Below, piece by piece: positions 1-8,883 of a stretch of 64,000 nucleotides of DNA. How positions within the stretch are numbered: position 1 is the stretch's first letter; each line of letters begins with the position of its first letter. Source of the DNA: CAWHJB01 sp963698715 (GTDB taxonomy: Bacteria; Chloroflexota; Anaerolineae; Anaerolineales; UBA4823); the NCBI GenBank assembly GCA_963698715.1, contig CAVORW010000003.1:372001-436000 (forward strand). The letters are read 5' to 3'. The notes under the pieces were generated by a model. The model saw nothing but the letters and a program-made list of their open reading frames with translations, had not been told where the DNA came from and searched no databases. Position numbers and translations under genes: made by a program.

Positions 1-428
1 CTCTGGTAGTTGCCAGCCGGGCATATGCGCGTGCTCATGGATTGCAGCCGCTTGCCCGCATCGTGGGTTATTCCCAATCGGCGGTGGAGCCTAAGTACCT
101 GTTTGATGCGCCTGCCAAGGCAATGCCGCGCCTGCTCGAGCAGATCGGCTGGAGCCTTCAGGATGTGGATCTGATCGAGTTAAATGAAGCCTTCGCCGCC
201 CAGGCTCTGGCTAACGGCAAAGCCCTGGCTGACTTAGGCTGGGATTGGAGCAAGGTGAACGTGCATGGCGGGGCAATTGCCCTCGGACACCCGATTGGGG
301 CCAGCGGAGCCCGGGTGCTGACCACCCTGATTTATGCGCTTAAAGGGCACGGTCTGCAGCGTGGGATTGCCTCTTTATGCCTGGGCGGGGCTGAAGCCGT
401 GGCTCTGGCAGTCGAGCTGGAGGTCTAA
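1..428 (+). CDS. Acetyl-CoA acetyltransferase (thiolase), C-terminal part
   Basis: This is the end of a thiolase that catalyses condensation or cleavage of acetoacetyl-CoA or 3-ketoacyl-CoA. The reading frame is open from base 3, so the true start lies left of the window. Visible family motifs are NEAFAAQ, the catalytic-histidine block HGGAIALGHPIGASGAR, and the C-terminal catalytic cysteine in CLGGAEA. The last motif is normally C-x-G-G-G, and here the final glycine is alanine. The next gene on the same strand is a 3-hydroxyacyl-CoA dehydrogenase, so the pair fits reversible beta-oxidation or butyrate-type metabolism. Substrate chain length cannot be told from this fragment. Confidence 0.93.
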   Translation, partial: LVVASRAYARAHGLQPLARIVGYSQSAVEPKYLFDAPAKAMPRLLEQIGWSLQDVDLIELNEAFAAQALANGKALADLGWDWSKVNVHGGAIALGHPIGASGARVLTTLIYALKGHGLQRGIASLCLGGAEAVALAVELEV

Positions 429-528
429 AGTTTTACAACCTAGATTGCCCTCCAATTCTACATTGGAGAGAGTTGTTCCCTAATCTGTGCTATTTCCTGA
501 GGTTCAAATTTTTTCACAAGGAGGCAGG

Positions 529-1377
529 ATGGCAATCCGGAATGTTTACGTGGTCGGCGCCGGCACCATGGGCAATGGGATCGCACAAACAGCAGCGGTC
601 TCCGGCTATCAGGTCACCCTGATGGATGTTGATACTCAGCAACTGGAGCGGGCCAGAATCGCCATTGCGGCCTCAGTCGGCAAATTGGCGGGCAAAGGGG
701 TCATAACCAGCGAGCAGCAGGCAGCCGCACAGGCAATCAAAATGGCTGCCGATCATGAGCAAGCTGGGCAGGCTGATCTAATCATCGAAGCGGCGACCGA
801 AAACCCGGAGCTTAAATTAAAAATATTCAGCGAGCTGGATCGGATCGCCAAACCGGGTGTGATTCTGGCCTCCAACACTTCCTCGATCAGTCTAACCAAA
901 ATTGCTGCGGCCACCCGGCGACCGGAACTGGTAATCGGGATGCATTTTATGAACCCTGTTCCTTTGATGCGCCTGGTAGAAGTAATTCGAGGTCTTGCTA
1001 CCTCGGATCTGACCACCCAGACAACCATGGATGTCTGCCGGGTGATGGGTAAAGAGCCCGTTGAAGCTAAAGATTTGCCAGGTTTTATTTCAAATCGGAT
1101 CCTGTGTCCGATGATCAATGAAGCGATCTTTGCCTTACAAGAAGGCATCGGCACACCGGAGGCGATTGATACGGTCATGAAGCTTGGGATGAACCATCCG
1201 ATGGGCCCTCTGACTCTCTGCGACCTGATCGGTCTGGATGTCGTCCTGTTTGTGATGGAAGTCTTGCAGCGCGATCTGGGCGATGATAAATATCGCCCTG
1301 CCTATATGCTGCGCAAGTTGGTGGATGCCGGACACCTGGGCCGTAAAACCGGCAAAGGCTTTTACGATTACAACTAG
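529..1377 (+). CDS. hbd: 3-hydroxybutyryl-CoA dehydrogenase
   Basis: The enzyme oxidises 3-hydroxyacyl-CoA to 3-ketoacyl-CoA with NAD(P), the step before thiolase. The 282-residue product has the usual length. It starts with a Rossmann dinucleotide motif GAGTMGNGIAQ (about residues 10-20). It carries the catalytic-histidine block MHFMNPVPLM and the C-terminal domain signature NHPMGPLTLCDLIGLD. I chose the ATG at 529 because AAGGAGG sits at 518-524. A GTG further upstream (487) would add 14 residues before the Rossmann strand and has no ribosome site. It lies about 100 bp after the thiolase and probably belongs to the same transcription unit. Confidence 0.95.
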   Translation: MAIRNVYVVGAGTMGNGIAQTAAVSGYQVTLMDVDTQQLERARIAIAASVGKLAGKGVITSEQQAAAQAIKMAADHEQAGQADLIIEAATENPELKLKIFSELDRIAKPGVILASNTSSISLTKIAAATRRPELVIGMHFMNPVPLMRLVEVIRGLATSDLTTQTTMDVCRVMGKEPVEAKDLPGFISNRILCPMINEAIFALQEGIGTPEAIDTVMKLGMNHPMGPLTLCDLIGLDVVLFVMEVLQRDLGDDKYRPAYMLRKLVDAGHLGRKTGKGFYDYN

Positions 1378-1440
1378 AGGCAAAGCTCTTTCGCCGGCCT
1401 GACTTAGGATTTTTGGGTGGGAAATTCGGAGGGAAATGCA

Positions 1441-3117
1441 ATGGGTGAAGCAGTAGATTTTGTCATTATTGGTTCAGGCTTTGGGGGCAGTGTTTCGGCA
1501 ATGCGTTTGACCGAAAAGGGCTACCAGGTGCTGGTGTTGGAACGCGGTAAACGCTATCGCGATCAGGATTTCGCTAAAACGAACTGGAATGTTTTTAAAT
1601 ATCTATGGGCGCCAGCCTTGCGCTGTTTCGGCATCTTGCAGATCAGCCCCTTTCGGGATGTATTCGTGCTGCACGGCAGTGGGGTTGGGGGTGGCAGCCT
1701 GGGATATGCCAATGTGCTGATGCAGCCGGATGATAAGCTGTTCAATAACCCGTCATGGAGGCACCTGGCGGACTGGAAAACCATCTTGATGCCGCACTAC
1801 ACAACAGCTCGCAAGATGTTGGGGGTATCTCAAAATCCCCGTCTATGGACCTCTGACACAATTTTGCAGGGAATTTCTGCCGAATTGGGCATGGAAAGCA
1901 CATTTCATGCCGCTGATGTTGGTGCATTTTTCGGCAGCATCGCCCAGGAAGGCCGCGAATTTCCCGACCCATATTTTGGTGGAGAAGGCCCGCCTCGTTC
2001 TGCCTGCAATCACTGTGGGGGCTGTATGGTAGGCTGCCGTCACAACGCCAAGAACACCCTGGTGAAGAATTACCTCTATTTGGCTGAAAAATGGGGCGCC
2101 AGAGTAAGTCCAGAAAGTGAAGTAGTGGATGTTCGCCCGCTGCCAGAAGGCCAGCCGGACGGCGCACGCTACGAGGTTCTGTACCAACGCACGACCGGCT
2201 GGATATTTAAGCCAATTGGGAAGGTGCGCGCCAAGAACGTCATTTTTTCAGCCGGTTCACTCGGTACCCAGCGTTTGTTGTTCCGCTGCCGGGATATCAC
2301 CGGCTCGCTTCCCAAGATTTCTCCTCGCCTGGGTCATATGGTTCGGACAAACAGCGAGTTGCTGCTGGGTGCCGTCAGCCGCAATGATGAAACTGATTTT
2401 TCGCTCGGGGTTGCGATCACCTCCATTTTTCACGCCGATCCGGTCACCACAGTCGAGCCGGTGCGTTATCCGGCCGGCTCGTCACTGATGCGCTTGTTAT
2501 CTGGCCCATTGCTGGAAAACAGTGGCAACGGCTTTCTCTCCCGCTTGTATCGCACCTTGAGCCAGATTTTCATGCATCCGCTCGATTTTATGCGCACGCA
2601 TATCTTGCCGGGCTGGGCTCAGCGCACAACCATCCTGCTTGTCATGCAAACCGAGGATAACCGCATGCGGATGCGCTTTGGGCGAAGCCTGTTCACCCTG
2701 TTCCGGCGCAATCTGGTCTCGGTGCGCGATGCAGACCATAGCATTCCGAGCAAAATAGAGATCGGCCACCAGGTGACTCGCAGCTTCGCTAAAGAGATTG
2801 ACGGAATACCGGCCGGTTCGTTTAACGAGGGCTTATTTGATATCCCGTTGACGGCCCATATTCTGGGTGGCTGCCCATTCGGCAGAAACGACCAAGATGG
2901 CGTGATAGATTTGCAAACTCAGATCCATAACTATCCAGGCCTGTACGTTGTGGATGGTTCAATTGTTCCGGCTAACCCGGGGGTCAACCCCAGCCTGACG
3001 ATTACAGCCCTGGCCGAGTATGCCATGAGCCAGATGCCGCCTAAGCCGGGGGCAGAACTCCGCCCGCCGATGGGCGTGGGGCTTACCGCCAGAGAGACCG
3101 TTAACCATGGTCTTTGA
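1441..3117 (+). CDS. GMC-family FAD oxidoreductase with a CxxCxxCxxxC motif
   Basis: This is a 558-residue flavoprotein of the glucose-methanol-choline/cholesterol oxidase type. The N-terminus has the FAD-binding motif VIIGSGFGGSVSAMRL and then LVLERG. The C-terminus has the family block HILGGCPFG followed by GLYVVDGSIVPANPGVNPSLTI. Residues 189-199 hold four cysteines spaced CxxCxxCxxxC, followed by RHNAKNTL. That block is common in this GMC subfamily, but its spacing also equals a [4Fe-4S] binding motif. The start at 1441 is set by GGAGGG at 1428-1433. The 3' end overlaps the Nudix gene by 11 bp, which suggests co-translation. The substrate (sterol, alcohol or sugar) is unknown. Confidence 0.9.
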   Translation: MGEAVDFVIIGSGFGGSVSAMRLTEKGYQVLVLERGKRYRDQDFAKTNWNVFKYLWAPALRCFGILQISPFRDVFVLHGSGVGGGSLGYANVLMQPDDKLFNNPSWRHLADWKTILMPHYTTARKMLGVSQNPRLWTSDTILQGISAELGMESTFHAADVGAFFGSIAQEGREFPDPYFGGEGPPRSACNHCGGCMVGCRHNAKNTLVKNYLYLAEKWGARVSPESEVVDVRPLPEGQPDGARYEVLYQRTTGWIFKPIGKVRAKNVIFSAGSLGTQRLLFRCRDITGSLPKISPRLGHMVRTNSELLLGAVSRNDETDFSLGVAITSIFHADPVTTVEPVRYPAGSSLMRLLSGPLLENSGNGFLSRLYRTLSQIFMHPLDFMRTHILPGWAQRTTILLVMQTEDNRMRMRFGRSLFTLFRRNLVSVRDADHSIPSKIEIGHQVTRSFAKEIDGIPAGSFNEGLFDIPLTAHILGGCPFGRNDQDGVIDLQTQIHNYPGLYVVDGSIVPANPGVNPSLTITALAEYAMSQMPPKPGAELRPPMGVGLTARETVNHGL

Positions 3118-3640
3118 GCGCTTGACCCGGCGCGAGATTTACCGCAGTCCCTGGGTAAATCTTTTCGTCGACCGGGTGCGTTTCCCGAATGGGCATATCC
3201 TGGAGGAACTCCACCTGGTCGATTTTGACTCCCCGTCGGTGGTGGTCATAGTCGAAGATCAGGCTGGCAGGATTGCTCTGGTTAAAGTCCCGCGTTACGC
3301 TTTAGGGGAGGCGGTCTGGGAGCTCCCCGCAGGCTGGGTAGATCCGGAAGATTCCGACTACCTGGCAGCTGCCCGCCGCGAAGCTCTGGAAGAGACCGGC
3401 TTTACCACTGTGGACCATCGCATGATGTATGAGTTCTACCCGATGGATGGAATTTCCAATAAGAGGATGGCCCTGGTCCACTGCCGGGCCTTAAGCACCA
3501 GCCAGGCCCGGGATGAAGACGAAATCGAGGACCTGGGTTGGTTTGATCGGGAGGAGATTCGGGCGATGATCCGAACACGCTCAATGACTTGTGGCATCAG
3601 CCTGACGGGTATTTTTCTGTTCTGGGAACTGCCTGATTGA
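3107..3640 (+). CDS. Nudix hydrolase (ADP-ribose pyrophosphatase-like)
   Basis: The 177-residue protein hydrolyses a nucleoside-diphosphate-X substrate. By overall layout it resembles ADP-ribose/NADH pyrophosphatases of the NudF group. The Nudix box is near canonical: a glycine in PAGWVDPE, then the metal-binding core REALEETGF. The stretch between them is one residue longer than the textbook GX5EX7RE pattern. The ATG at 3107 lies inside the last codons of the GMC oxidoreductase gene, so the two are probably translated together. The substrate is inferred only from family shape. Confidence 0.88.
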   Translation: MVFERLTRREIYRSPWVNLFVDRVRFPNGHILEELHLVDFDSPSVVVIVEDQAGRIALVKVPRYALGEAVWELPAGWVDPEDSDYLAAARREALEETGFTTVDHRMMYEFYPMDGISNKRMALVHCRALSTSQARDEDEIEDLGWFDREEIRAMIRTRSMTCGISLTGIFLFWELPD

Positions 3641-3786
3641 AGATAAAGAAATTGAAGAACAAGGATTTTACGTGAGTTCGGGATAACAGACCTCAAAGCC
3701 AAAATTTTCTGCCTTCCATCTCCTTAGCTGGTTGAAGATACTTATCCCATATTCAAATAATTGCGCTCTGCAGGAATTGCTGGGGC

Positions 3787-4824
3787 ATGCTTCCAGAAAT
3801 TCCCAATGATCCTAAAATTTTTATTGGACGCCTTGGTACTATGAGACTGGCTGATAAACTGTATGGCACGATTGAGATCGATGAGCCGGTGCTGCTCGAA
3901 TTGCTGCAAACCAACGCAGTCCAGCGGCTTAAGGGCATCTTGCAGCACGGCATAACAGCCCTGATTGGGATTACCTATCCAACCACACGTTTCGAGCATT
4001 CCGTAGGGGTGATGATGCTGGTCAGGCGCTTGGGGGCGAGCCTGGAAGAACAAATCGCAGCGTTGCTGCACGATGTCAGCCACACGGCTTTCAGTCATGT
4101 AGTTGATTATGTGTTCAACCAGCACGACCAGCAAGGCTATCATGAAGCTATCAAGCTCGAATACGTTGCTGCCACCGAGATACCGTTGGTAGTAACATCG
4201 TGGGGCTATACATGGCAGCACATATTGGATGCAGAACGCTTTAGCTTGTTGGAGCAGCCTGCCCCGGCACTTTGCGCCGACCGCCTGGATTATTTCTTGC
4301 GCGACAGCCAGAATTTGGGGCTTGCCTCTGCGGCAGATGTGCAGCGCGTTTTGAGCCATCTGGTCGTGAAAGATGGCAGGATTGGGGTGGACGATCCGCT
4401 AACTGCCAGGTGGATGGGAGAGACCTTTATCGCAGCCGACGAGCGCAGTTGGGCGAATTATCGCGAGGTGGGTCTGTACGAACTGGCCGCGCGAGCCCTG
4501 CGGACTGCACTGGAAATGGGTCTGCTGCATGAACCGGATTTTATGCAAACCGACGCATGGGTCTGGCAGCGTTTGCAGTCTGCGGAGCAGCCGGAACTGC
4601 GTGAGCAGGTCAGGTTGATCTCAGCGCAGACACGCTTTGTGGAAGATGAAAATCGGGCTGATTTTTGGGTCAGCACCAAGCTGCGCACAATCGATCCGGA
4701 TGTGCTGGTTGAAGGGTGCCTGGTCCCTTATTCGCAGCTCGATCCGCAGTTCGCCCGCTTGCGGCAAGATTACCTGGCGCGCAAGCGAGGCCAATGGCCG
4801 TTCAGGATACTTCCCGGCGCATAA
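3787..4824 (+). CDS. HD-domain phosphohydrolase
   Basis: This 345-residue protein belongs to the HD superfamily of metal-dependent phosphohydrolases, in the SAMHD1/dGTPase-like branch. The metal-site motifs are visible: H71 in RFEHSVG, the H95-D96 pair in LLHDVSHTAFSH, and a downstream LCADRLDY block. Such proteins cleave phosphate esters or triphosphates of nucleotides, but the actual substrate is not evident. The start at 3787 is tentative because no clear ribosome site precedes it. An ATG at 3841 (MRLADKLY) is an alternative. The gene runs tail to tail into the GNAT gene with a 23-bp overlap. Confidence 0.85.
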   Translation: MLPEIPNDPKIFIGRLGTMRLADKLYGTIEIDEPVLLELLQTNAVQRLKGILQHGITALIGITYPTTRFEHSVGVMMLVRRLGASLEEQIAALLHDVSHTAFSHVVDYVFNQHDQQGYHEAIKLEYVAATEIPLVVTSWGYTWQHILDAERFSLLEQPAPALCADRLDYFLRDSQNLGLASAADVQRVLSHLVVKDGRIGVDDPLTARWMGETFIAADERSWANYREVGLYELAARALRTALEMGLLHEPDFMQTDAWVWQRLQSAEQPELREQVRLISAQTRFVEDENRADFWVSTKLRTIDPDVLVEGCLVPYSQLDPQFARLRQDYLARKRGQWPFRILPGA

Positions 4825-5260
4825 CCCGCAGTCCCTCCTGGGCCAGGCCGAGAACGCCCAGCGCGCTAACCAGACGGCTGATGCGGCGGTAATAAGGGGT
4901 CATTTCTTCTGGCGACAGGCTGATAAATCCAAACCGGTTATAAAATGACTCCAGGCCGCCCCTGCAGGTCAGGTACAGCAGGCCCGAGTGTGAGCCAATC
5001 AGGTGCCCGATGATTTGGCTCGCTATGCCCTGGCTGCGCCAGGCTGGTTCAACAACAACGGACGCCAGCTCGCTGCTGCCATCCCGGTGTGGTTTTATCT
5101 GCCCGCAGCCGATGATGTCTCCCTGCGCAGTGGCGGCCACCACAAAACGCTGCCAATCCAGCCCAGTCGGATTGATGCGGGCGGCCGCGACCATGCGTTT
5201 GATTTGGGCTTGATCGCCTTCTGCAGCCGGTCGTAATTTTATTCTGGTGGGAAGAGTCAT
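4802..5260 (-). CDS. GNAT-family N-acetyltransferase
   Basis: The 152-residue protein has the layout of GCN5-related N-acetyltransferases that move an acetyl group from acetyl-CoA to an amine. Motif A is visible as SVVVEPAWRSQGIASQII, with the Q/RxxGxA acetyl-CoA pyrophosphate loop. A C-terminal motif GLESFYNRFGFISL follows, typical of the family. The start is the ATG at 5260, but there is no strong ribosome site. Its 3' end overlaps the convergent HD gene. The acceptor substrate is unknown. Confidence 0.85.
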   Translation of the reverse strand: MTLPTRIKLRPAAEGDQAQIKRMVAAARINPTGLDWQRFVVAATAQGDIIGCGQIKPHRDGSSELASVVVEPAWRSQGIASQIIGHLIGSHSGLLYLTCRGGLESFYNRFGFISLSPEEMTPYYRRISRLVSALGVLGLAQEGLRVMRREVS

Positions 5261-5334
5261 AGGGCCACTGATAAGAGGGTTTCCCTGAGCTAGATAACGT
5301 GAATTTATACTCAGTACTCAGTCAGGGAGTTTTA

Positions 5335-5375
5335 GATGGATGTTTGTGGGCGTACATCGCCCACAAACATCCATC
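5335..5375. repeat. Perfect 18-bp stem hairpin
   Basis: GATGGATGTTTGTGGGCG (5335-5352) pairs perfectly with 5358-5375 around a 5-nt loop (TACAT). It lies in the 333-bp non-coding stretch 5261-5593, downstream of the minus-strand alpha/beta hydrolase and upstream of the GNAT gene. No U-tract follows on either strand, so its role as a terminator is uncertain. A second palindrome follows about 80 bp later. Confidence 0.85.
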
Positions 5376-5420
5376 AAATTCATGATGACAGATCACTCAG
5401 CGGCTTGCCCCTGTTCTTAG

Positions 5421-5543
5421 TGGTATTCTCGGCAAGTCACTGAAGAAAAGGAGATTTTGTGGTGTTCGGTTTGGGCAGTCTAGCCGCCCAAACCGAACAC
5501 CACACACCCTTCTTTTGTAAGTTAAGAATTAGCGAGAGAACCA
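5421..5543. mobile_element. Candidate 123-bp MITE with internal palindrome
   Basis: The element is flanked by direct repeats CTTAG (5416-5420 and 5544-5548). Its ends are imperfect inverted repeats: TGGTATTCTCGGCAAGTC on the left against TGGTTCTCTCGCTAATTC read inward from the right. The centre is an 18-bp perfect stem, GTGGTGTTCGGTTTGGGC (5459-5476) with 5486-5503, around a 9-nt loop. This stem shares GGTGTTCGGTTTG with the palindromes at 16188 and 43974. Direct repeat and end similarity are short, so mobility is an inference. It could instead be a fixed terminator hairpin. Confidence 0.5.
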
Positions 5544-5593
5544 CTTAGAGATAGGGATAAAACCCCTGGATTCGGGTTAGATCGCTTTTTTGC

Positions 5594-6474
5594 TCAGGCT
5601 TGAGCATCCGCAAACTGCAAGATCAGCTTGGCCAGAGCCTCGGGACGCTGGAGGGGGATGTCGTGAACGCTGTTCAACATACGCTCGATCTGTAGAACGG
5701 GGATCAGCTCTAAGGCCCGCTGCAGGCCACGCTCTTTGAAGGCCAGGTATTCTTGATCTTGAGCGGGAGCAGCCGGGTCTGGGACAGCCGGTACCATTAA
5801 ACGGGGCAGTTCAGCCGCTCATAATGCGCATAGGTTTTGAACTCCCACATAGCGCGCACGATTTGCATATGGTGTTCAAAGCTCAGGCGCGGCTTGATTG
5901 TTTCATCTACGTTCACCTCGAAATTGGCCAGTATGATTTGGACGGCGCGATCGTCTGGTTGCCAGGCAGGGTTTGATGAGCTCAGCCGGCTCAGGAATGC
6001 ATCCAAAGGCAGACCCGCCAGGCGAGGGGGTGTCAGGCGTTCCCGCATTTTTTCCCAGGTTGCTCCAGGAAAATCATCCATCTGGTTCATGCCGCCATCC
6101 ACCAGAACCAGTCCGGCTGGCGCAAGCGGGCCGATTGGGAATCGGCTGGCAAAATCCAGGGCTACCACCGCCCCCCACGAGTGCCCGACCAGCAGCGGCT
6201 TTTCAACGCCCGAGGCTCTTACAAAGGCAGCTAGGTCCCGGCTGATTGTCTCAAACCCATAATCACCATCCGGCGCGTCTGTCAGCCCGTGGCCGCGCAA
6301 ATCCAGCGCCAGCGGTTGCAGCCCGCCTGCTACCAGTTGGGGAGCAACCAGCTCCCAGATGCGGGCATTTGAAGCCAGGCCGTGGATCAAGATGACCGGC
6401 TTGCCAACCTCCGGAGTCTTCCAGGTTAGGTAGTGGACGCGCAAGTTATTCAGGAAAAAATAGGAGCTTTGCAT
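5594..6474 (-). pseudogene. Alpha/beta hydrolase, split by a one-base frameshift
   Basis: Two adjacent reading frames together make one ordinary alpha/beta hydrolase of about 290 residues. The first (5797-6474) has the oxyanion-side motif LIHGLASNARIW, DLRGHG, and nucleophile S99 in GHSWG. It stops right after NCPV. The second (5594-5797) begins MVPAVPDPAAP and supplies the catalytic-histidine region SVHDIPLQRPE. One extra T in the minus-strand run GTTTAATG would give CPVLMVPAV and restore a single frame. The break is a TAA whose last two bases overlap an ATG, so stop-restart translation is also possible. It follows gatB by 10 bp. A homopolymer sequencing error is the simplest explanation. 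The substrate is unknown. Confidence 0.82.
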
Positions 6475-6484
6475 AGGCGCTGTC

Positions 6485-7936
6485 TCAGTCCTGGTTGAGA
6501 TGCTGTTCCAGCAAGGAGCGGGTCATTTGGGGATCGACTTTGCCGCGTGATTTGCGCATCACCTGCCCGACGAACCAGCCGATCAGGGTAACTTTACCAC
6601 CGCGATAAGCCTCCACCTGCTCCGGATTTTCGTCCAGGACTTCCACAACCACTTTGAGTATCGCGTCCGTATCGCTTACCTGTGCCAATCCCTCGGCTTC
6701 GACAATACTTTCGGGGGCCACTCCACTGGTTTCAACTTTTTCGAGCAGAGCCTTGCCGGTAGAAGTGTTGACCGCGCCGGCATCAACCAATTTGATGATG
6801 GCTGCCAGATAAGCCGGCTTGAGCTTCAGCTCGCCAGCGGACTTACCGCTTTCATTAATCATTCTTAGCACATCGTTCATCAGCCAGTTGGACACCCGCT
6901 TTGAATCGCCGCCGTAGCTCTGGACAGCGCTTTCATAATAATCCGACAAACTGCGCTCGGCGGTCAGGATGTCGGCGTCGTATTCGGGCAGATCGTATTG
7001 CTCCATGAAACGCCCCCGGCGTTCGAGCGGCAGTTCCGGGAAGTTGGACAGAATTTGTTCGCGCCACTCTTGATCGAGCTGGATCGCCAGGAGGTCGGGC
7101 TCACGAAAGTAGCGGTAATCCGCTTCGGTCTCTTTAGAGCGCATCTTTCGCAGTGTGCTCGTGTCTTCGTCCCATTCCAGGGTCCAGGCCTGAATCCGGT
7201 TGCCCGCTTCAACCTGGCGGATCTGGCGTTCGATTTCGGTTTCGATGGCTTCCTTAACAGCCGCAATCGAATTAACATTTTTGATTTCGGTTTTGGGATT
7301 GAGATAATCCGCACCGGCTGGACGGATAGAAACATTGGCGTCGCAGCGTAAATGAGCCTTTTCCATATCCGCTTCGGAAATACCCAACCAGCGCAGCAGC
7401 TGGCGCAGACGGATAAGGTACTGGGCAGCTTCATCCGCAGTATGCAAATCCGGGCCGGTGACCATCTCGATCAGGGGCACCCCGCAGCGGTTAAAATCAA
7501 TCAAGCGCTGCCCGTTTTCATTTTTGGTTTTGCCGGCATCTTCTTCGATGTGCAGCTTATGAATCGATACCCGCCGGGTGTAACCACCTGGCATCGGCAG
7601 GTCAAGATACCCACCCGAAGCCAGCGACATATCGTACTGCGAGATCTGGTAGCCTTTTGGCAGATCGGGATAAAAATAATTCTTGCGGTCGAAAAACGAA
7701 GCCGGACGAATTTCGGAATGCATAGCCGCCGCCAGCAAGACGGCTTTTTCAACAACCGCTTGATTCAAGACCGGCAGCACGCCCGGCAATCCGGTGCATA
7801 CCGGGCAAATGTTGGTGTTGGGCGGATCGTTCCACGAATCAGCCTTGCAAGGGCAGAATATTTTCGTGATTGTATTGAGTTGAATATGGGTCTCAAGGCC
7901 GATCACGGCCTCATATTGGGTGGTTGTTTGATCCAT
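6485..7936 (-). CDS. gatB: Aspartyl/glutamyl-tRNA amidotransferase subunit B
   Basis: GatB is the kinase and tRNA-binding subunit of GatCAB, which turns mischarged Glu-tRNA(Gln) or Asp-tRNA(Asn) into the amidated form. The protein has the N-terminal signature YEAVIGLETHIQL, the cysteine pairs IFCPCKADS and NICPVCTGLPG, and the phosphate-binding region DLPKGYQISQYD. It ends in the helical YqeY-like tail with WFVGQVMRKSRGK. I start at the ATG 7936. A GTG three codons upstream (7945) is the alternative. gatC and gatA lie separately at 14180-16120. The split alpha/beta hydrolase follows 10 bp downstream and is likely co-transcribed. Confidence 0.97.
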   Translation of the reverse strand: MDQTTTQYEAVIGLETHIQLNTITKIFCPCKADSWNDPPNTNICPVCTGLPGVLPVLNQAVVEKAVLLAAAMHSEIRPASFFDRKNYFYPDLPKGYQISQYDMSLASGGYLDLPMPGGYTRRVSIHKLHIEEDAGKTKNENGQRLIDFNRCGVPLIEMVTGPDLHTADEAAQYLIRLRQLLRWLGISEADMEKAHLRCDANVSIRPAGADYLNPKTEIKNVNSIAAVKEAIETEIERQIRQVEAGNRIQAWTLEWDEDTSTLRKMRSKETEADYRYFREPDLLAIQLDQEWREQILSNFPELPLERRGRFMEQYDLPEYDADILTAERSLSDYYESAVQSYGGDSKRVSNWLMNDVLRMINESGKSAGELKLKPAYLAAIIKLVDAGAVNTSTGKALLEKVETSGVAPESIVEAEGLAQVSDTDAILKVVVEVLDENPEQVEAYRGGKVTLIGWFVGQVMRKSRGKVDPQMTRSLLEQHLNQD

Positions 7937-8033
7937 GGTGCTCACTCGTATGTCTAATCCCGCGGTTTTACTAAGAGGCTCCCAATAGTTTTACCACAAC
8001 TCCCCAAACCTGATTGGGACCAGTCTGGTGTCA

Positions 8034-8789
8034 TTACCCAAAACGCCCTTCGATATAATCTTCGGTCCTTTTTTCACGCGGATTGGTGAAAATCAGCTTT
8101 CCTTCAGCATATTCGATTAGCTCGCCCTGCAAAAAGAAGGCTGCATAATCCGCTGTGCGAGCGGCCTGCTGGATCGAGTGGGGGACCAGGACGATGGTGT
8201 ATTGGTTTTTTAGCTCTTCTAAAGAATTTTCAACTTTTCCGGTAGAGATGGGGTCGAGCCCTGAGGTGGGTTCATCCAGCAGGATGATCTCTGGCTCCAG
8301 AGCCAGGACCCGGGCCAGACAAAGGCGCTGCTGTTGTCCGCCCGATAGGGCAACAGCTGGATCGTCGAGGCGGTCGTGAACTTCCTCCCATAAGGCAGCC
8401 TGGTTTAGACTGCGTTCGACGGCTTCGTCCAGCCTGGATTGTTGTTTTACCCCGGCTAATTCCAGGCCATAGGTCAGGTTGCCGCGGATCGTCAGCGGCA
8501 GCACCACCGGGCGAGCGAAAACCATGCCGACCTTTCGCCGCAATCGAATGACGTCAATTTCCGGAGCGAGTATATTTTCATTATCAATCATGACTCGGCC
8601 CGACAGCTCGACTACATCGGCCAGGTCATTCAAGCGGTTTAAAACTCGCAGCAAGCTGGATTTTCCGCCCCCGGCTGGCCCAAACAGCACCGTGATGGCA
8701 TTTTCGCGGATCTCGAGAGAGATATTCTTAAGCGACTCGGTGCCATCCGAATAATGCAGACTTAGATTTTCAATTGTGATCTTATTCAT
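8034..8789 (-). CDS. Phosphate-type ABC transporter ATP-binding protein (second PstB-like)
   Basis: This 251-residue ATPase energises an importer, most likely the adjacent PstSCA. The Walker A is GPAGGGKSS rather than the usual GPSGCGKST. The signature LSGGQQQRLCLARVLA and Walker B IILLDEPTSGLDP are intact. The switch histidine is in VPHSIQQAARTADY. It closes with a PstB-like tail, TEDYIEGRFG. It differs clearly from the other PstB (11720-12499), so the locus has two ATPases for one permease pair. The start at ATG 8789 follows AGGA. An upstream ATG at 8813 lies out of frame in the extended pstA reading. Confidence 0.88.
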   Translation of the reverse strand: MNKITIENLSLHYSDGTESLKNISLEIRENAITVLFGPAGGGKSSLLRVLNRLNDLADVVELSGRVMIDNENILAPEIDVIRLRRKVGMVFARPVVLPLTIRGNLTYGLELAGVKQQSRLDEAVERSLNQAALWEEVHDRLDDPAVALSGGQQQRLCLARVLALEPEIILLDEPTSGLDPISTGKVENSLEELKNQYTIVLVPHSIQQAARTADYAAFFLQGELIEYAEGKLIFTNPREKRTEDYIEGRFG

Positions 8790-8883
8790 TGGTTGTCGGT
8801 CCTGTGGACCCATCTATTGATTACCAGCAAGCTGATCGTGATTATGTGCACACATGAGATCTGCCAGGCGAGCAGGATATGTT

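Noticed and set aside
3742..4359. 205-codon minus-strand open frame opposite the HD hydrolase
   Set aside because: The plus strand carries the HD motifs in order. The antisense frame has none.
5797..5799. Selenocysteine read-through in the split hydrolase
   Set aside because: The stop codon is TAA, not TGA, and the downstream part is in another frame.
7352..7957. 201-codon open frame opposite gatB
   Set aside because: It lies wholly antisense to well-conserved gatB and has no ribosome site or family motif.
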